From an uncultured Cyclobacteriaceae bacterium (lineage in GTDB: Bacteria; Bacteroidota; Bacteroidia; Cytophagales; Cyclobacteriaceae), in the NCBI GenBank assembly GCA_947492745.1, contig CANLOE010000015.1:1-64000 (forward strand): a stretch of DNA of 64,000 nt. Reading direction: 5' to 3'. Positions within the stretch are counted from its first letter, which is position 1; each line of letters opens with the position of its first letter. The notes under the pieces are model-generated. The model was not told where the DNA came from. It saw only the letters and a list, made by a program, of their open reading frames with translations, and searched no databases. This document shows positions 43,266 to 53,607 of the stretch, piece by piece. The position numbers and the translations under genes were made by a program.

Positions 43266-45815
43266 ATGAAATTGAATATTTCCGACATACGAAAATTGAT
43301 AATTGCAGTGCTTCTGATTTTCGGGACATTGATAGGTCATTCACAGCCCAATACCACCTTCTCTATCGATGAAGGCCGCAAGTCCATCAGGGATTTGAGT
43401 GGAATGATGTGGCGGATGAAAATGATGCTCCCTGGCGAAGGTGTCAAAAAAGGACTTCACAAACTTCCATCAGAAGACATCGAAACCTTGGTGTGGAACA
43501 ATGCCCGTGTACCGGGAGATGTATATACTGACCTATGGAAAGCCGGGATCATCGAAGACCCCTATTTTGGGCGCAACAGTGTCAAAGCCCAGTGGGTGCA
43601 ACAGTATGAGTGGTGGTATACACTACAGTTCAGTGCCACCGAGGACTTGAAGGACAAACTGGTCGATATCGTGTTCGAAGGAGTGGACTATAGTTGTGAA
43701 GTATGGTTGAACGGTCATCGCTTGGGCAGTCATAAAGGAGCCTTTTCGAAGTTTTCCTTCAATGTGAACGATTACCTGCGCATCAGTAAAAATGACTTTC
43801 TCAAAGGAAGGAACATGCTGGTGGTCAAACTGGATGCTCCTCCTCAGGTAAATGCTTTCGTGGCAGGAAAAAAGACGCCCTGGTTTGGAGATTATTGGAG
43901 AGACCTGACCCCGATAGGGATTTGGAGGCCTGTAAAAATGGTGACAACAGGAAAGACCCGGTTTACGGATGTCTATGCCAATAATACCATCAACAAGGAT
44001 GGTAGTGCCGATGTAAACCTAGAGATGACCATCGAAAACAAATTGAAAGCTCCGAAAGAAGTCACTATCTCCGCTATCCTAGAGGGTAAGAACTTTGCTA
44101 TGAAAAAAATCAAGGTAGATTTCAAACATACCTTACGACCGGGGGAAAACAAAGTCGAAAAGAACATCAAGATCAACGATGCAAAACTATGGTGGCCTTG
44201 GGATTTGGGCAAACCCAATCTGTACAAAGTCTCCATAGCCATAAAAGAAGGGAAAATCGGCTACGATTACAATGAAACGGTCTTTGGTATCAGGGAAGTG
44301 ACCTCTAAGTGGAATCCCGGTTTCAAAAAAGGTGTGGATGTGAGCTTTCCTAGATCAACATATATCAATGGTAAATTTCACTTTATCCGTTCGGCCTGCT
44401 GGGGTGGACCGCCCGATATTTTTACGGGACGTACTTCTGTGGCAGAATATAAGGAACTCATACAGTTGGCCAAAAAAATGAACATGAACAATATCCGGAT
44501 TTTTGGATGGCACCCTCCGGAAATCCCCGAATTCTATCAGTATGCGGATGAAATGGGCATTACGATATGGCAGGATATCATTCCTTTGGGGACGGGCAAC
44601 ATCCCCTCGGATGAGGAAAACCTGGCAGAGATCTTCAACGAAGGTGTACGTGTCATCAAAGAGCGCAGAAATCACCCTTCACTGATCATGATGGAAGGAG
44701 GAGAGGAGATGATGTTCCGTACACGTGACCCTATCTTTGGTCGCAAATTTCTGGAGCGCTTGGGAGATTCTCTTCAAGCTTACGCGAAGCTACCGTATAT
44801 CCCCGATTCTCCGATGACCGACCACGTGGCCCAAGCGGCAGGTTTCAAACCTAAGGAAGCGGTGCATGCCCTACGTTATTTCTATGATATGGGAGATTGG
44901 TTGCACGAAGATTGGTACAGGACACATGCCGATGGTTACCCTATTGTACCTGAGTTCGCTATCACTTCCGTACCCTCTGTGGAAAGCCTGAAAAAATTCA
45001 TTCCCGAAAAAGAAATGTGGCCTCCCGGACTGAGCTGGGGACATCACTGGGCCGATCTGATTCGCCTTAGGATGCAGAACTGGGATGTGTTCGGTAGTGA
45101 AATGAAAGGCTCTCTCGAAGAATTTGTCAATGCCACACAAGACGCACAAGGGGTTATCTTTCAGAACGGCATAGAGCATTTTCGACGCGATAAGCCCAGT
45201 CTAAGTGCCATTGCCCTTTGTCATTTCATCACTTATGGACCGGATATGAAGTGGGGTATCATCGATAATTATCAAAAACCCAAACGTTCTTTCAATTATG
45301 TACAGAAGGCCTATCAGCCACTTTTGGTCAACTTCGAATTCACAAAACGAAGGTGGAGCAACAGCGAGGCATTTACAGGAAACATCTGGATTATCAATGA
45401 CTTTTACAAAAATTACTCCAACTGTAAGGTGAAGTTGGACATTAAAGGCGACGATGGCACTGTACTGGCTTCAAAGCAATTCACAGTGGCCAATATCGCA
45501 GAGAACAGTGCAAAGTCCTTTTTTGAGGTCAGGGAAAAAGTACTGAAGACCGTAAAAGAAAAGTTCTACGTCGATATGGTACTTACGGATAGTAAGGGAG
45601 AGGTAATTTCCAAAAATGATTATTTCTTTTTGATTGGAGACCAAAAAGCCGCTAGCAAGCGCTTTAAGGAATGGAAAGTAGAAAGACTGGAGCAGGAAAA
45701 CAAACATGGAGCCTACGGTTCCTATTATCACTTCTTCAAGGAATTTACCGGACAGGACGGACATAAGTATGAAAGTGGGGAACAGGTTCCAAGAGCGATA
45801 GGATTTGAAAAATAA
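43266..45815 (+). CDS. Secreted glycoside hydrolase family 2 (beta-mannosidase/glucosaminidase-like)
   Basis: 849 residues. A signal peptide (KLIIAVLLIFGTLIGHSQ) is followed by a sugar-binding jelly roll with WVQQYEWWYTLQF and VDYSCEVWLNGHRLG, an Ig-like domain and a TIM barrel. The likely acid/base is in MEGGEE (476-481) after RNHPSLIM; the likely nucleophile is E563 in VPEFAI. This layout is that of beta-mannosidase or exo-beta-D-glucosaminidase. It is the first gene after the operator, and its end overlaps the longest reading of the next gene by 11 bp. The substrate is uncertain. No SusC/D pair is present. Confidence 0.88.
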   Translation: MKLNISDIRKLIIAVLLIFGTLIGHSQPNTTFSIDEGRKSIRDLSGMMWRMKMMLPGEGVKKGLHKLPSEDIETLVWNNARVPGDVYTDLWKAGIIEDPYFGRNSVKAQWVQQYEWWYTLQFSATEDLKDKLVDIVFEGVDYSCEVWLNGHRLGSHKGAFSKFSFNVNDYLRISKNDFLKGRNMLVVKLDAPPQVNAFVAGKKTPWFGDYWRDLTPIGIWRPVKMVTTGKTRFTDVYANNTINKDGSADVNLEMTIENKLKAPKEVTISAILEGKNFAMKKIKVDFKHTLRPGENKVEKNIKINDAKLWWPWDLGKPNLYKVSIAIKEGKIGYDYNETVFGIREVTSKWNPGFKKGVDVSFPRSTYINGKFHFIRSACWGGPPDIFTGRTSVAEYKELIQLAKKMNMNNIRIFGWHPPEIPEFYQYADEMGITIWQDIIPLGTGNIPSDEENLAEIFNEGVRVIKERRNHPSLIMMEGGEEMMFRTRDPIFGRKFLERLGDSLQAYAKLPYIPDSPMTDHVAQAAGFKPKEAVHALRYFYDMGDWLHEDWYRTHADGYPIVPEFAITSVPSVESLKKFIPEKEMWPPGLSWGHHWADLIRLRMQNWDVFGSEMKGSLEEFVNATQDAQGVIFQNGIEHFRRDKPSLSAIALCHFITYGPDMKWGIIDNYQKPKRSFNYVQKAYQPLLVNFEFTKRRWSNSEAFTGNIWIINDFYKNYSNCKVKLDIKGDDGTVLASKQFTVANIAENSAKSFFEVREKVLKTVKEKFYVDMVLTDSKGEVISKNDYFFLIGDQKAASKRFKEWKVERLEQENKHGAYGSYYHFFKEFTGQDGHKYESGEQVPRAIGFEK

Positions 45816-45837
45816 CGGTAAGCGTATAGTATCACTG

Positions 45838-46992
45838 ATGAAAGACAAGGAAAATATACATCTCAAAGGGATTACATGGAATCACAGCCGAGGGTTTACC
45901 TCGGCTGTGGCCACGGCCCAGCGGTTCCACGAGTTGAACCCAAATATAGAGATTACCTGGGAAAAACGCTCTCTACAAGCTTTTGCCGATGAGCCTATCA
46001 ATGAACTGGCCGAGCGCTATGACCTATTGATCATAGATCATCCCTGGACAGGCTTTGCTGCCCGAACGGGAGTTATCGTTCCGCTGGACGAGTATCTACC
46101 GGAGGCTTTTATGGATGATCTGGCCCGAAATTCTGTGGGCAGGTCCCATGAGAGTTATTGTTTCAACGAACACCAGTGGGCCTTGGCCATAGATGCAGCT
46201 ACACCGGTAGCTGCCAGCAGGCCCGATTTGTTGGAGCAAGCAGGAAAAAAAGTGCCCGATACATGGGAGGATCTAATGGAGCTCGCTAAGTTGGGCCTGG
46301 TAGCCATACCGGGTATACCTCAGGATACGCTGATGAGTTTCTATATGACATGCAGTACACTCGGTGAGGACGTTTGTGCTACCGAAGACTACGTCGTATC
46401 AGAGGCCATCGGTCTGAAAGCCTTGGAAATCTTAAGGGAACTGGGTCGATATGTAGACCCGGACTGTTATGCTATGAACCCTATTCAGGTCTACGAGGCG
46501 ATGACACAAACGGAGCGTTTTGCCTATTCTCCCTTCGCATACGGTTACTCCAATTATGCCAAAAAAGGTTATGCCTCGAAACTGTTGAAGTTTCATGATG
46601 TAGTTTCTCTGGAAGGGGACAGGCTCATCACCACACTGGGAGGTACAGGATTGGCCATATCCAAGCAATGCGCACATATGGAGATAGCGGCGAAGTATGC
46701 CGCTTATATGGCTGCGCCCGAGACACAGAAAACACTCTTTTTCGATAATGGAGGTCAGCCGGGCCATAGAGAAGCCTGGGAAGATACTCATACCAATGCG
46801 GCTACAATGGACTATTTTAAGGATACACTGCCTACCCTTGATCGAGCCTTTCTAAGGCCTCGCTATCATGGACATATGTATTTTCAGGATAATTCAGGCG
46901 CACCCATCAGATCGTACATGATGCAGGGCGGAGAGGCCAAACAGGTATTGAATGGATTGAATAAGTTGTATATTGAATCCAGAAAACTTTAA
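45838..46992 (+). CDS. Family 1 solute-binding-type protein without signal peptide
   Basis: Start at 45838 (MKDKENIHLKGITWNHSRG). About 384 residues. The fold is that of sugar/oligopeptide ABC binding proteins: FHELNPNIEITWEKRSL, YDLLIIDHPWTGF, PDTWEDLMELAKLG, YAAYMAAPETQKTLF. The N-terminus goes straight into the first strand with no hydrophobic leader, so it seems cytoplasmic. No transporter membrane or ATPase genes adjoin it. It sits in the same operon as two CoA-transferases. It could be a cytosolic ligand buffer, chaperone or sensor; that is speculation. Confidence 0.8.
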   Translation: MKDKENIHLKGITWNHSRGFTSAVATAQRFHELNPNIEITWEKRSLQAFADEPINELAERYDLLIIDHPWTGFAARTGVIVPLDEYLPEAFMDDLARNSVGRSHESYCFNEHQWALAIDAATPVAASRPDLLEQAGKKVPDTWEDLMELAKLGLVAIPGIPQDTLMSFYMTCSTLGEDVCATEDYVVSEAIGLKALEILRELGRYVDPDCYAMNPIQVYEAMTQTERFAYSPFAYGYSNYAKKGYASKLLKFHDVVSLEGDRLITTLGGTGLAISKQCAHMEIAAKYAAYMAAPETQKTLFFDNGGQPGHREAWEDTHTNAATMDYFKDTLPTLDRAFLRPRYHGHMYFQDNSGAPIRSYMMQGGEAKQVLNGLNKLYIESRKL

Positions 46993-47002
46993 ATCCATTG
47001 AA

Positions 47003-48148
47003 ATGCTACCATTAAAAGGAATCACAGTGTTGGAGTTTGCTCAATTTATGGCAGGTCCTTCAGCGGGCTTGAAATTGGCCGATTTGGGGGCGAGGGTCAT
47101 TAAGATAGAGCGACCTGTTGTAGGAGAATCAGGAAGGCAGATTGCCATTAAGAACCTGTTTATCGACGATGACAGTCTGGTGTTTCATACGATCAATAGA
47201 AACAAGGAATCCTATACTGCCAATCTAAAAGACCCCGATGACTTAGCGAAGATAAAGAAGTTACTCGTTCAGGCAGATGTCATGACCCACAACTTCAGGC
47301 CAGGGGTCATGGAAAAAATCGGCTTGGATTACGAATCGGTAAAGGCTATCAATCCTAAACTTGTCTATGGAGAAGTCACGGGATATGGGAAAAAAGGAGT
47401 TTGGGCAAAGAAACCTGGACAGGACCTATTGGTTCAGTCTCTATCCGGAGCTACCTATCTAACGGGAAACAAGCAAGACCCTCCTATACCGATGGGCATA
47501 GCTGCCTCTGATATGTTCACGGGAGCCCATCTGGCTCAAGGGGTATTGGCAGCACTTTATCAAAAAACAAAAACGGGAACCGGATCTAAAGTCTCGGTCA
47601 GTCTTCTGGAATCTACAGTGGACATGCAATTTGAAGGCCTGACCACCTATTTGAACAACGGTGGGCAAGTCCCTAAAAGGGCACACTTTGGTAATGCACT
47701 GCCACTGCTTCCTGCTCCCTATGGCATCTATAAAACCAAGGATGGCCATATAGCACTATCCATGATTCCCATGGACCTACTTTTCGAAATAATCGGAAAG
47801 GAGTTACCGAGCACATTTACCGAACCCGAGGCTACTTTCAAAAAGCGAAATAAAATCATGGCCTTTATCGGTGAGGTAATGGTGCAGGAACCCACAGATC
47901 ATTGGTTGGAACTACTGGAAGAAAAAAATCTATGGTGTGCTCCAGTGTATGATTACGATACGATTCTTCACCATGAGGCATTTTTGACATTGGAAATGAT
48001 TCAGGAGGTAGAAACAGCCAAAGGTGAGAAAATAAAAACCACGAGATGTCCTCTCCGAATCGATGGAGAGCGCATTTTTTCAAGGAAATCCGCTCCGACG
48101 GCAGGAGAAGATACCGAGCGGATAGACAAAGAGTTTCATTTAACATAA
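47003..48148 (+). CDS. CaiB/BaiF family III CoA-transferase (first of two)
   Basis: Start at 47003 (MLPLKGITVLEFAQFMAGP); the longer frame overlaps the previous gene. About 381 residues. It has [41 protein letters not shown] and PGQDLLVQSLSGAT, where the Asp is the likely catalytic residue. These enzymes move CoA between carboxylic acids. The second copy follows after 6 bp. Two different chains may form a heteromer or handle different acids. Confidence 0.92.
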   Translation: MLPLKGITVLEFAQFMAGPSAGLKLADLGARVIKIERPVVGESGRQIAIKNLFIDDDSLVFHTINRNKESYTANLKDPDDLAKIKKLLVQADVMTHNFRPGVMEKIGLDYESVKAINPKLVYGEVTGYGKKGVWAKKPGQDLLVQSLSGATYLTGNKQDPPIPMGIAASDMFTGAHLAQGVLAALYQKTKTGTGSKVSVSLLESTVDMQFEGLTTYLNNGGQVPKRAHFGNALPLLPAPYGIYKTKDGHIALSMIPMDLLFEIIGKELPSTFTEPEATFKKRNKIMAFIGEVMVQEPTDHWLELLEEKNLWCAPVYDYDTILHHEAFLTLEMIQEVETAKGEKIKTTRCPLRIDGERIFSRKSAPTAGEDTERIDKEFHLT

Positions 48149-48154
48149 TCTTAT

Positions 48155-49321
48155 ATGGATACGCCTTTAGAAGGTATATTGATCATTGACTTCAGTCAGT
48201 TTCTGTCAGGACCTTCGGCAAGTTTACGGCTGGCGGACATGGGAGCGAGGGTCATCAAAATCGAACAACCCGAAACAGGGGATATCTGTCGCACTGTCTA
48301 TGTCTCCAATACGCTATTGAACGGAGAATCAAGTGTTTTTCACGCGATCAATAGAAATAAGGAGAGCTATCAAGCCGATATGAAAGATGCGATGGATAGG
48401 GAGAAGGTCTACCGACTCATTGAGAAAGCAGATATCGTTTTACATAATTTCAGACCCGGTGTCGTAGAGCGTTTGGGTATCGATTATTCCAGTATAAAGA
48501 AAATCAATGCCGATATCATTTATGGAGATATCAGTGGATATGGTAAAACAGGCCCCTGGAAGAACAAACCGGGACAGGACCTATTGTTACAAGCACTGTC
48601 CGGACTAACAGGACTCAGTGGCAATGCCGGAACAGGACCCGTACCCGTAGGTCTGGCAATCGTAGACTTGCTGGCGGGAGCGCATTTGGTTCAAGGGGTT
48701 TTGGCTTGTCTATACCGAAGAGCAAATACGGGAGAAGGCGGACAGGTAGAAGTAAGTATGCTCGAATCCATCATGGAATTTCAGTTCGAGTCCATCACTA
48801 CTTACTACCGTGATGGTGGGGAACCCGTACAACGGACCAAGAGCAATAATGCCCATGCCTATTTGGGGGCTCCTTATGGGATATATGAGACTCTAGACGG
48901 GTTCATGGCTTTGGCGATGGGGCAGATTCCTGTTCTGGGAGAGCTGTTGTCCTGCGAACCGCTCTTGGGCTATACCGAAGTAGCCAGCTGGTATGATGAA
49001 CGTGATAGCATAAAAGAAATACTGGCCGAGCATCTAAAAACAGCATCGACACAGCACTGGTTGTCCATCTTGGAACCTGCTGATATCTGGTGTGCCGCTG
49101 TGTACAACTGGAAAGAACTATTGGACAGTGAAGGGTTCAGAATACTGGACATGATTCAGGAAGTATCGATGAGTGATGGATATGGCCTCAAGACTACCAG
49201 ATGCCCGATACAGATCAATGATAATTTTATGAAATCAGAAGTGGGTATGCCCAAACTGGGTGAACATACCCTAAAAATAGATGAAGAATTTTCATCAGCA
49301 CTGAGTACCGAGGATCATTGA
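48155..49321 (+). CDS. CaiB/BaiF family III CoA-transferase (second of two)
   Basis: 388 residues, clearly paralogous to the upstream gene: [58 protein letters not shown] and [15 protein letters not shown] with the same Asp. Both copies keep the C-terminal NDNFMKSE-like end that follows TTRCPI. The pair probably arose by tandem duplication. Confidence 0.92.
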   Translation: MDTPLEGILIIDFSQFLSGPSASLRLADMGARVIKIEQPETGDICRTVYVSNTLLNGESSVFHAINRNKESYQADMKDAMDREKVYRLIEKADIVLHNFRPGVVERLGIDYSSIKKINADIIYGDISGYGKTGPWKNKPGQDLLLQALSGLTGLSGNAGTGPVPVGLAIVDLLAGAHLVQGVLACLYRRANTGEGGQVEVSMLESIMEFQFESITTYYRDGGEPVQRTKSNNAHAYLGAPYGIYETLDGFMALAMGQIPVLGELLSCEPLLGYTEVASWYDERDSIKEILAEHLKTASTQHWLSILEPADIWCAAVYNWKELLDSEGFRILDMIQEVSMSDGYGLKTTRCPIQINDNFMKSEVGMPKLGEHTLKIDEEFSSALSTEDH

Positions 49322-49400
49322 AGCAGTTGCCGATTATTATTTTTCCTATTGACCTGAATGATGGATCGGAGCTCCGTGATAAAGGCTTGAAAATGCAATA

Positions 49401-49531
49401 AACCCGGATTATGTATTAGAGCTTGGTTATGAGGGTTTAAAAAGCAATGAATCAGGGTGTTTTTCGGATTCAATTTACTGATTTGCAGTTATTTAAGCCC
49501 GAAATAGAAAGGCTAATGCATGATCTGGGAT
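49401..49531 (+). repeat. Family A element, internally deleted
   Basis: Begins AACCCGGATTATGTATTAGA and ends TAATGCATGATCTGGGAT, the family A ends in diverged form. The middle is shortened to about 130 bp in total. Confidence 0.6.
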
Positions 49532-49581
49532 AAATCGGTAGGTTATCTTGGACTCAGCATACAATGTAAGTTTATGTTTGA

Positions 49582-49741
49582 TACAAATTTGGGTTTCACA
49601 TGTCGTATAAGATTCCGCGGGTCATTTTTTTTTCAATCAAGGCGAGAACCGCAGGGATAGCAGTGCTATCCCGAGGATGGTCAACGCAGAGTGAAGCAAA
49701 ATGAACAGGAAGATAGGCGATCGTCGAAAGGTAAGTTTATA
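49582..49741 (+). repeat. Family B element, solo copy
   Basis: 160 bp from TACAAATTTGGGTTTCACA to GGTAAGTTTATA with hairpin GGATAGCAGTGCTATCC. The flanks (TGA, TAC) show no clear duplication. It separates the CoA-transferases from the enoyl-CoA hydratase by ~690 bp in total, so the latter may have its own promoter. Confidence 0.8.
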
Positions 49742-50007
49742 TACTTTAAAAGATACATCTATATTGCTGATATCAAGCGTTTGACTGTACAATGAAGGTG
49801 CTTATGAGTGGGAAAGCTTATCCCGAATTCGTATGTTTATATTCAAACATATCGGGAAGGAGGACCTATTGTTTGTATAGCTTGGCCAAGCATCAATTCC
49901 TTAGCTAATGATTGCTTTATAAAAGAGATAGCAGCACTATAGTATTTATTTCTATTTGCCGGACATCAATGATGCTTTGGCTTAACCACTAATATACTGA
50001 AAAGTAA

Positions 50008-50790
50008 ATGACGGATATCAATTCTCAACTAATGGTCAGCACCTCATCAGGGGTAACGGTAATTAGTCTCAATCGACCACCTGCAAATAGTTATTATTAC
50101 GATTATCTCAAGCTTTTGAGCAGCGCGATAACAACTGCTGCCGAAGACGATGATTGTAGGGTCATATTGATCAATAGCAGCTCGGAGAAATTCTTCTGTG
50201 CTGGAGCGGACATTAAGATTTTTGCCTCGAATACGCAAGAGCAGAATGCAGCGATGGTCATAGCAGCTAGGGAAGTCGCCGAGGCGATTACCAATAGTGC
50301 CAAAATCGTTGTGGCAGAGGTGAAAGGCCATGTATTGGGTGGTGGACTGGAGCTGATCATGGCCTGTGATATCCGATTGGCCGCCGAGGGTGACTACCTC
50401 ATAGGACTGCCCGAAGTCAAACTGGGACTTATGCCGGGCAATGGTGGTACCCCTAGGCTTATCGATCTTATCGGAGCCGGTAGGGCTATGGAACTGTTGA
50501 TAACGGGCAACTCGATTTCTCCGGAGAAAGCCTATCAGTTCGGGCTGTTCAATCAGTTATATGAAAGAGATGGCTTCGACGGAAAAGTACAAGCTTATGT
50601 GGACGAACTGGCTAGAGGACCTATAGAGGCCATGGGTGCCATAAAGAAATACGTGCAAAAACATAAAGGTATTGGCTTACAGGAATCCTTGGACCTGGAG
50701 ACCTCTTCGGTCAATGCCTTATATGCGACACCTGATGCTAAGGAAGGTTTTCAGGCATTTGTAGAGAAAAGACAAGCAAAGTTCAACTAA
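50008..50790 (+). CDS. Enoyl-CoA hydratase/isomerase family protein
   Basis: 260 residues. It has the oxyanion-hole segment [30 protein letters not shown] with the first catalytic Glu, and [18 protein letters not shown] with the second. The C-terminal helix [14 protein letters not shown] is standard. It acts on a CoA thioester, presumably one made by the upstream CoA-transferases. Its stop is 14 bp from the aldehyde dehydrogenase start. Confidence 0.93.
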   Translation: MTDINSQLMVSTSSGVTVISLNRPPANSYYYDYLKLLSSAITTAAEDDDCRVILINSSSEKFFCAGADIKIFASNTQEQNAAMVIAAREVAEAITNSAKIVVAEVKGHVLGGGLELIMACDIRLAAEGDYLIGLPEVKLGLMPGNGGTPRLIDLIGAGRAMELLITGNSISPEKAYQFGLFNQLYERDGFDGKVQAYVDELARGPIEAMGAIKKYVQKHKGIGLQESLDLETSSVNALYATPDAKEGFQAFVEKRQAKFN

Positions 50791-50804
50791 AAAATAGAGA
50801 ATCA

Positions 50805-52265
50805 ATGAAAGACGGCATGGAACACTACCGGTGTTATATCAATGGAGAGTGGTTGGAAGAGGTAAATCACGAGCTTATCACCGTGGAAGACCCATCGACC
50901 AATGAGGCCTTTGCCACTGTCACTGCCTGTACTACGGATGATGTACAGTATGCATTGGAAACGGCTGAAAAAGCACAACTTTCTTGGCAGTTACTGCCGG
51001 CCCAGACTCGGGCAAATTACATTTACGCCATATGCGATAGATTAAAGGCTGAAAAGGAGCACTTCGCCAAACTACTGGTCATGGAACAAGGTAAAACCTA
51101 TGCGGAAGCACTGGGTGAAGTAGACGATACCCTACGCTATATGGCCTATTCGGCAGAGGCAGCGCGTAGGATACAAGGTGCCGTTTTTCCATCGGACCTG
51201 CCCAACGAACGGTTGACCATTTATAAAGTCCCTTATGGTGTGACCGTGGCTTTATGCGCTTTTAATTACCCCCTCGCGCTGATAGGCCGCAAGCTGGGAC
51301 CTGCCTTGGCTACGGGCAATACCATTATACTCAAGCCTCATGAACTGACCCCCGTGACCGCATCCGAGTTTTGCCGCTTAGTGCATGATGCCGGTCTGCC
51401 CAAAGGGGTGGTCAATATGGTATCGACCAAGGATGCGAAAACGGCTTCCCTATTGGTCGAGAGTCCGATTACGAAGCTTATCAGTCTGACAGGAAGTACC
51501 AACGCAGGTAGGGCCATGTATAGAGCTGCTGCCGATAACATTACGGCACTCATATTGGAACTGGGAGGCAAAGCCCCGTTTATCGTATGTGCGGATGCCA
51601 ATATCGATAAGGCTGTAGAGGCTGCTGCCATTTCCAGGTATGCCAATTGTGGTCAGGTATGTATCTGCAACGAAATGGTTCTGGTCGATGAAAAAGTGGC
51701 CGATGAGTTTACCGAAAAGCTCATCAAAAGGGTACAACAGATCAAGGTAGGGAATCCGATGGAGCGTACTACCCACATGGGGCCCAATGTCAGTACACTG
51801 GGCTTGGATAGGGTAGATAAGCTTGTAAAGCAGAATATCGAAGAAGGAGCAGAGCTGGTAATGGGAGGAGGTAGACCCGAAGGGGCCATGTTCGAAAAAG
51901 GCAATTGGATGGAACCCACTATACTGACCAATGTAGCCCCTGATGGAGCTACGACCAAGCATGAACTGTTCGCTCCCGTACTTCCCATAGTGAAAGTGTC
52001 GGGTTTTGAAGAGGCCCTTGCGCTGAACAATGCCCGTGAAGAAGGCCTCTCGGCATATCTTTATACAGATGACTACAGGCTCCATCAACAGGCCATCGAT
52101 AGGCTGGAGGTAGGTACCATATTCATCAACAAAGCCATCGTCGGTTACATACAGGGATACCACTCAGGGCATAAAACCTCGGGTATAGGAGGTGAGGACG
52201 GTATCTATGGTGTCGATGAATATTTGCAGAAGAGAACGATATATATGGATTATTCCGATCAGTAG
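50805..52265 (+). CDS. NAD(P)-dependent aldehyde dehydrogenase
   Basis: 486 residues, close to succinate-semialdehyde/lactaldehyde dehydrogenases. It has the cofactor segment [35 protein letters not shown], general base Glu in [11 protein letters not shown] and catalytic Cys in [10 protein letters not shown]. It ends with [20 protein letters not shown]. It likely oxidises an aldehyde from the same pathway as the hydratase. Substrate not determined. Confidence 0.94.
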   Translation: MKDGMEHYRCYINGEWLEEVNHELITVEDPSTNEAFATVTACTTDDVQYALETAEKAQLSWQLLPAQTRANYIYAICDRLKAEKEHFAKLLVMEQGKTYAEALGEVDDTLRYMAYSAEAARRIQGAVFPSDLPNERLTIYKVPYGVTVALCAFNYPLALIGRKLGPALATGNTIILKPHELTPVTASEFCRLVHDAGLPKGVVNMVSTKDAKTASLLVESPITKLISLTGSTNAGRAMYRAAADNITALILELGGKAPFIVCADANIDKAVEAAAISRYANCGQVCICNEMVLVDEKVADEFTEKLIKRVQQIKVGNPMERTTHMGPNVSTLGLDRVDKLVKQNIEEGAELVMGGGRPEGAMFEKGNWMEPTILTNVAPDGATTKHELFAPVLPIVKVSGFEEALALNNAREEGLSAYLYTDDYRLHQQAIDRLEVGTIFINKAIVGYIQGYHSGHKTSGIGGEDGIYGVDEYLQKRTIYMDYSDQ

Positions 52266-52648
52266 TCTATCTCACTGGGATTCGATCGGACTATAGCGGT
52301 AAAACTCTCCAAGAGAGGATTGTTTTCGGTCGAGTCCTGTGGGTTCAATCAAAAATACCGGCAAAAGCTCGGCTCATCGACCAATGATACTTTCAATATA
52401 GATAACGCTGTTATCACAAAATACTTCTACAATGATTTTTGTACTGTCCTGTCCGGTGTTTATACTCAAGCGCGATTGGGTTTGGGAGCAAGGTGTCTTT
52501 TTTGGAGGGAACTGTATCTCTATGAAGTATTCCCAGTGACCCTTTCAACAATGTACGATGGACGGTATGCTTGCTTCATTACATTGACCGCTCCTTCGAA
52601 CTTTTCCCTATTCATTTTCTCTCGGGTATAACCCTACACTACTCCGTA
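52266..52648. other. Gene-free stretch with a diverged dispersed repeat
   Basis: Contains TATACTCAAGCGCGATTGGG at about 52460-52480, related to the inner end of the island-flanking repeat (14121-14145). No gene or clear terminator. Confidence 0.4.
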
Positions 52649-53017
52649 CTACTTACGGTAAGCCCAAGCCCATAGCATCAGCAAAGGATGGATAAGAAGT
52701 AACCTCAGCCAAGCGACCCACATCGGAGCACAAAGACCATCGTCTACGCAACCGTCTATCTGTATAAAATACACATGAGAAGGGATGAAGAGAATCAATA
52801 GCAATACGATACCATAGGCACTATAGCTTCTGGTGTTAGGTAGCAATAACCCTATGGCCAAAACTATTTCCGCAAGCCCCGAAAGTAGATTGATAGCAGG
52901 ATGGAAAGGCAGATAGGGCGGAATCAAAGGAGCATAAAACTCAGGATGCCAAAAGTGATTGATACCCCCCAGCAAATAGAAGGCAGTCATTACGGTCAGT
53001 CCTATTTTCCTAAGCAT
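52649..53017 (-). CDS. DoxX-like membrane protein
   Basis: 122 residues, four transmembrane helices. The start (GLTVMTAFYLLGGINHFWHP) and the NLLSGLAEIVLAIGLLLP segment fit DoxX-type proteins. The role is not established. It overlaps the next gene by 8 bp, so both are made together. Confidence 0.85.
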   Translation of the reverse strand: MLRKIGLTVMTAFYLLGGINHFWHPEFYAPLIPPYLPFHPAINLLSGLAEIVLAIGLLLPNTRSYSAYGIVLLLILFIPSHVYFIQIDGCVDDGLCAPMWVAWLRLLLIHPLLMLWAWAYRK

Positions 53018-53423
53018 CCAATCTCCATTTTGTACTGAGGTGTACCTTTCTCAGTATGAGGAAAAAGGGGATCCACCATATCAGGTCATTGGTAATCAGT
53101 GTATATCCGAAAGCTGCGGGTGCAGCACCCGTCATGAAGTTGAGAAAAAACCCCATAGGACCGAAAAGCTTTCCCAGAAACCCTACCATGATGATGGGCC
53201 AGTGCTTGAGAGGCGCATAAGAGGCCCACCAATAGCCCAGACCGTACACACCGATGACCATACCCATACCTTGCCATATCATCGGGTGATTGAGCTGCTC
53301 CATGCCCGTTAGTTCAAAGAAGTGCTGGGGAAACAGGACCACCCATGCACCCCATAAAAGATTATAAATGGCTGCAATCTTTAGCACCATGTTCATCCAG
53401 TCGTCTTTTGCTTTATTGCTCAT
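53010..53423 (-). CDS. Four-helix membrane protein of unknown function
   Basis: 137 residues with four hydrophobic helices (IAAIYNLLWGAWVVLFP, MIWQGMGMVIGVYGLGYWW, IIMVGFLGKLFGPMGFFL and NDLIWWIPFFLIL). Similar Bacteroidota proteins are often mislabelled alkyl hydroperoxide reductase; no redox cysteines are present. Upstream partner of the DoxX-like gene. Confidence 0.8.
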   Translation of the reverse strand: MSNKAKDDWMNMVLKIAAIYNLLWGAWVVLFPQHFFELTGMEQLNHPMIWQGMGMVIGVYGLGYWWASYAPLKHWPIIMVGFLGKLFGPMGFFLNFMTGAAPAAFGYTLITNDLIWWIPFFLILRKVHLSTKWRLDA

Positions 53424-53607
53424 ATTCGTATGACAATTTTATACGGGTAATTGTTTCGCATAGATACGAATATATGAGCATAATATTACCCTAGGATTAT
53501 CATTGACCATAAGCTCGGGAATTGTCTTTATAACCGATGGTCATTTCTGCTATTCTTCTTACCTTATGGGAAAATCATAATGAATTCTGTACTATCGTAG
53601 TAATTTC

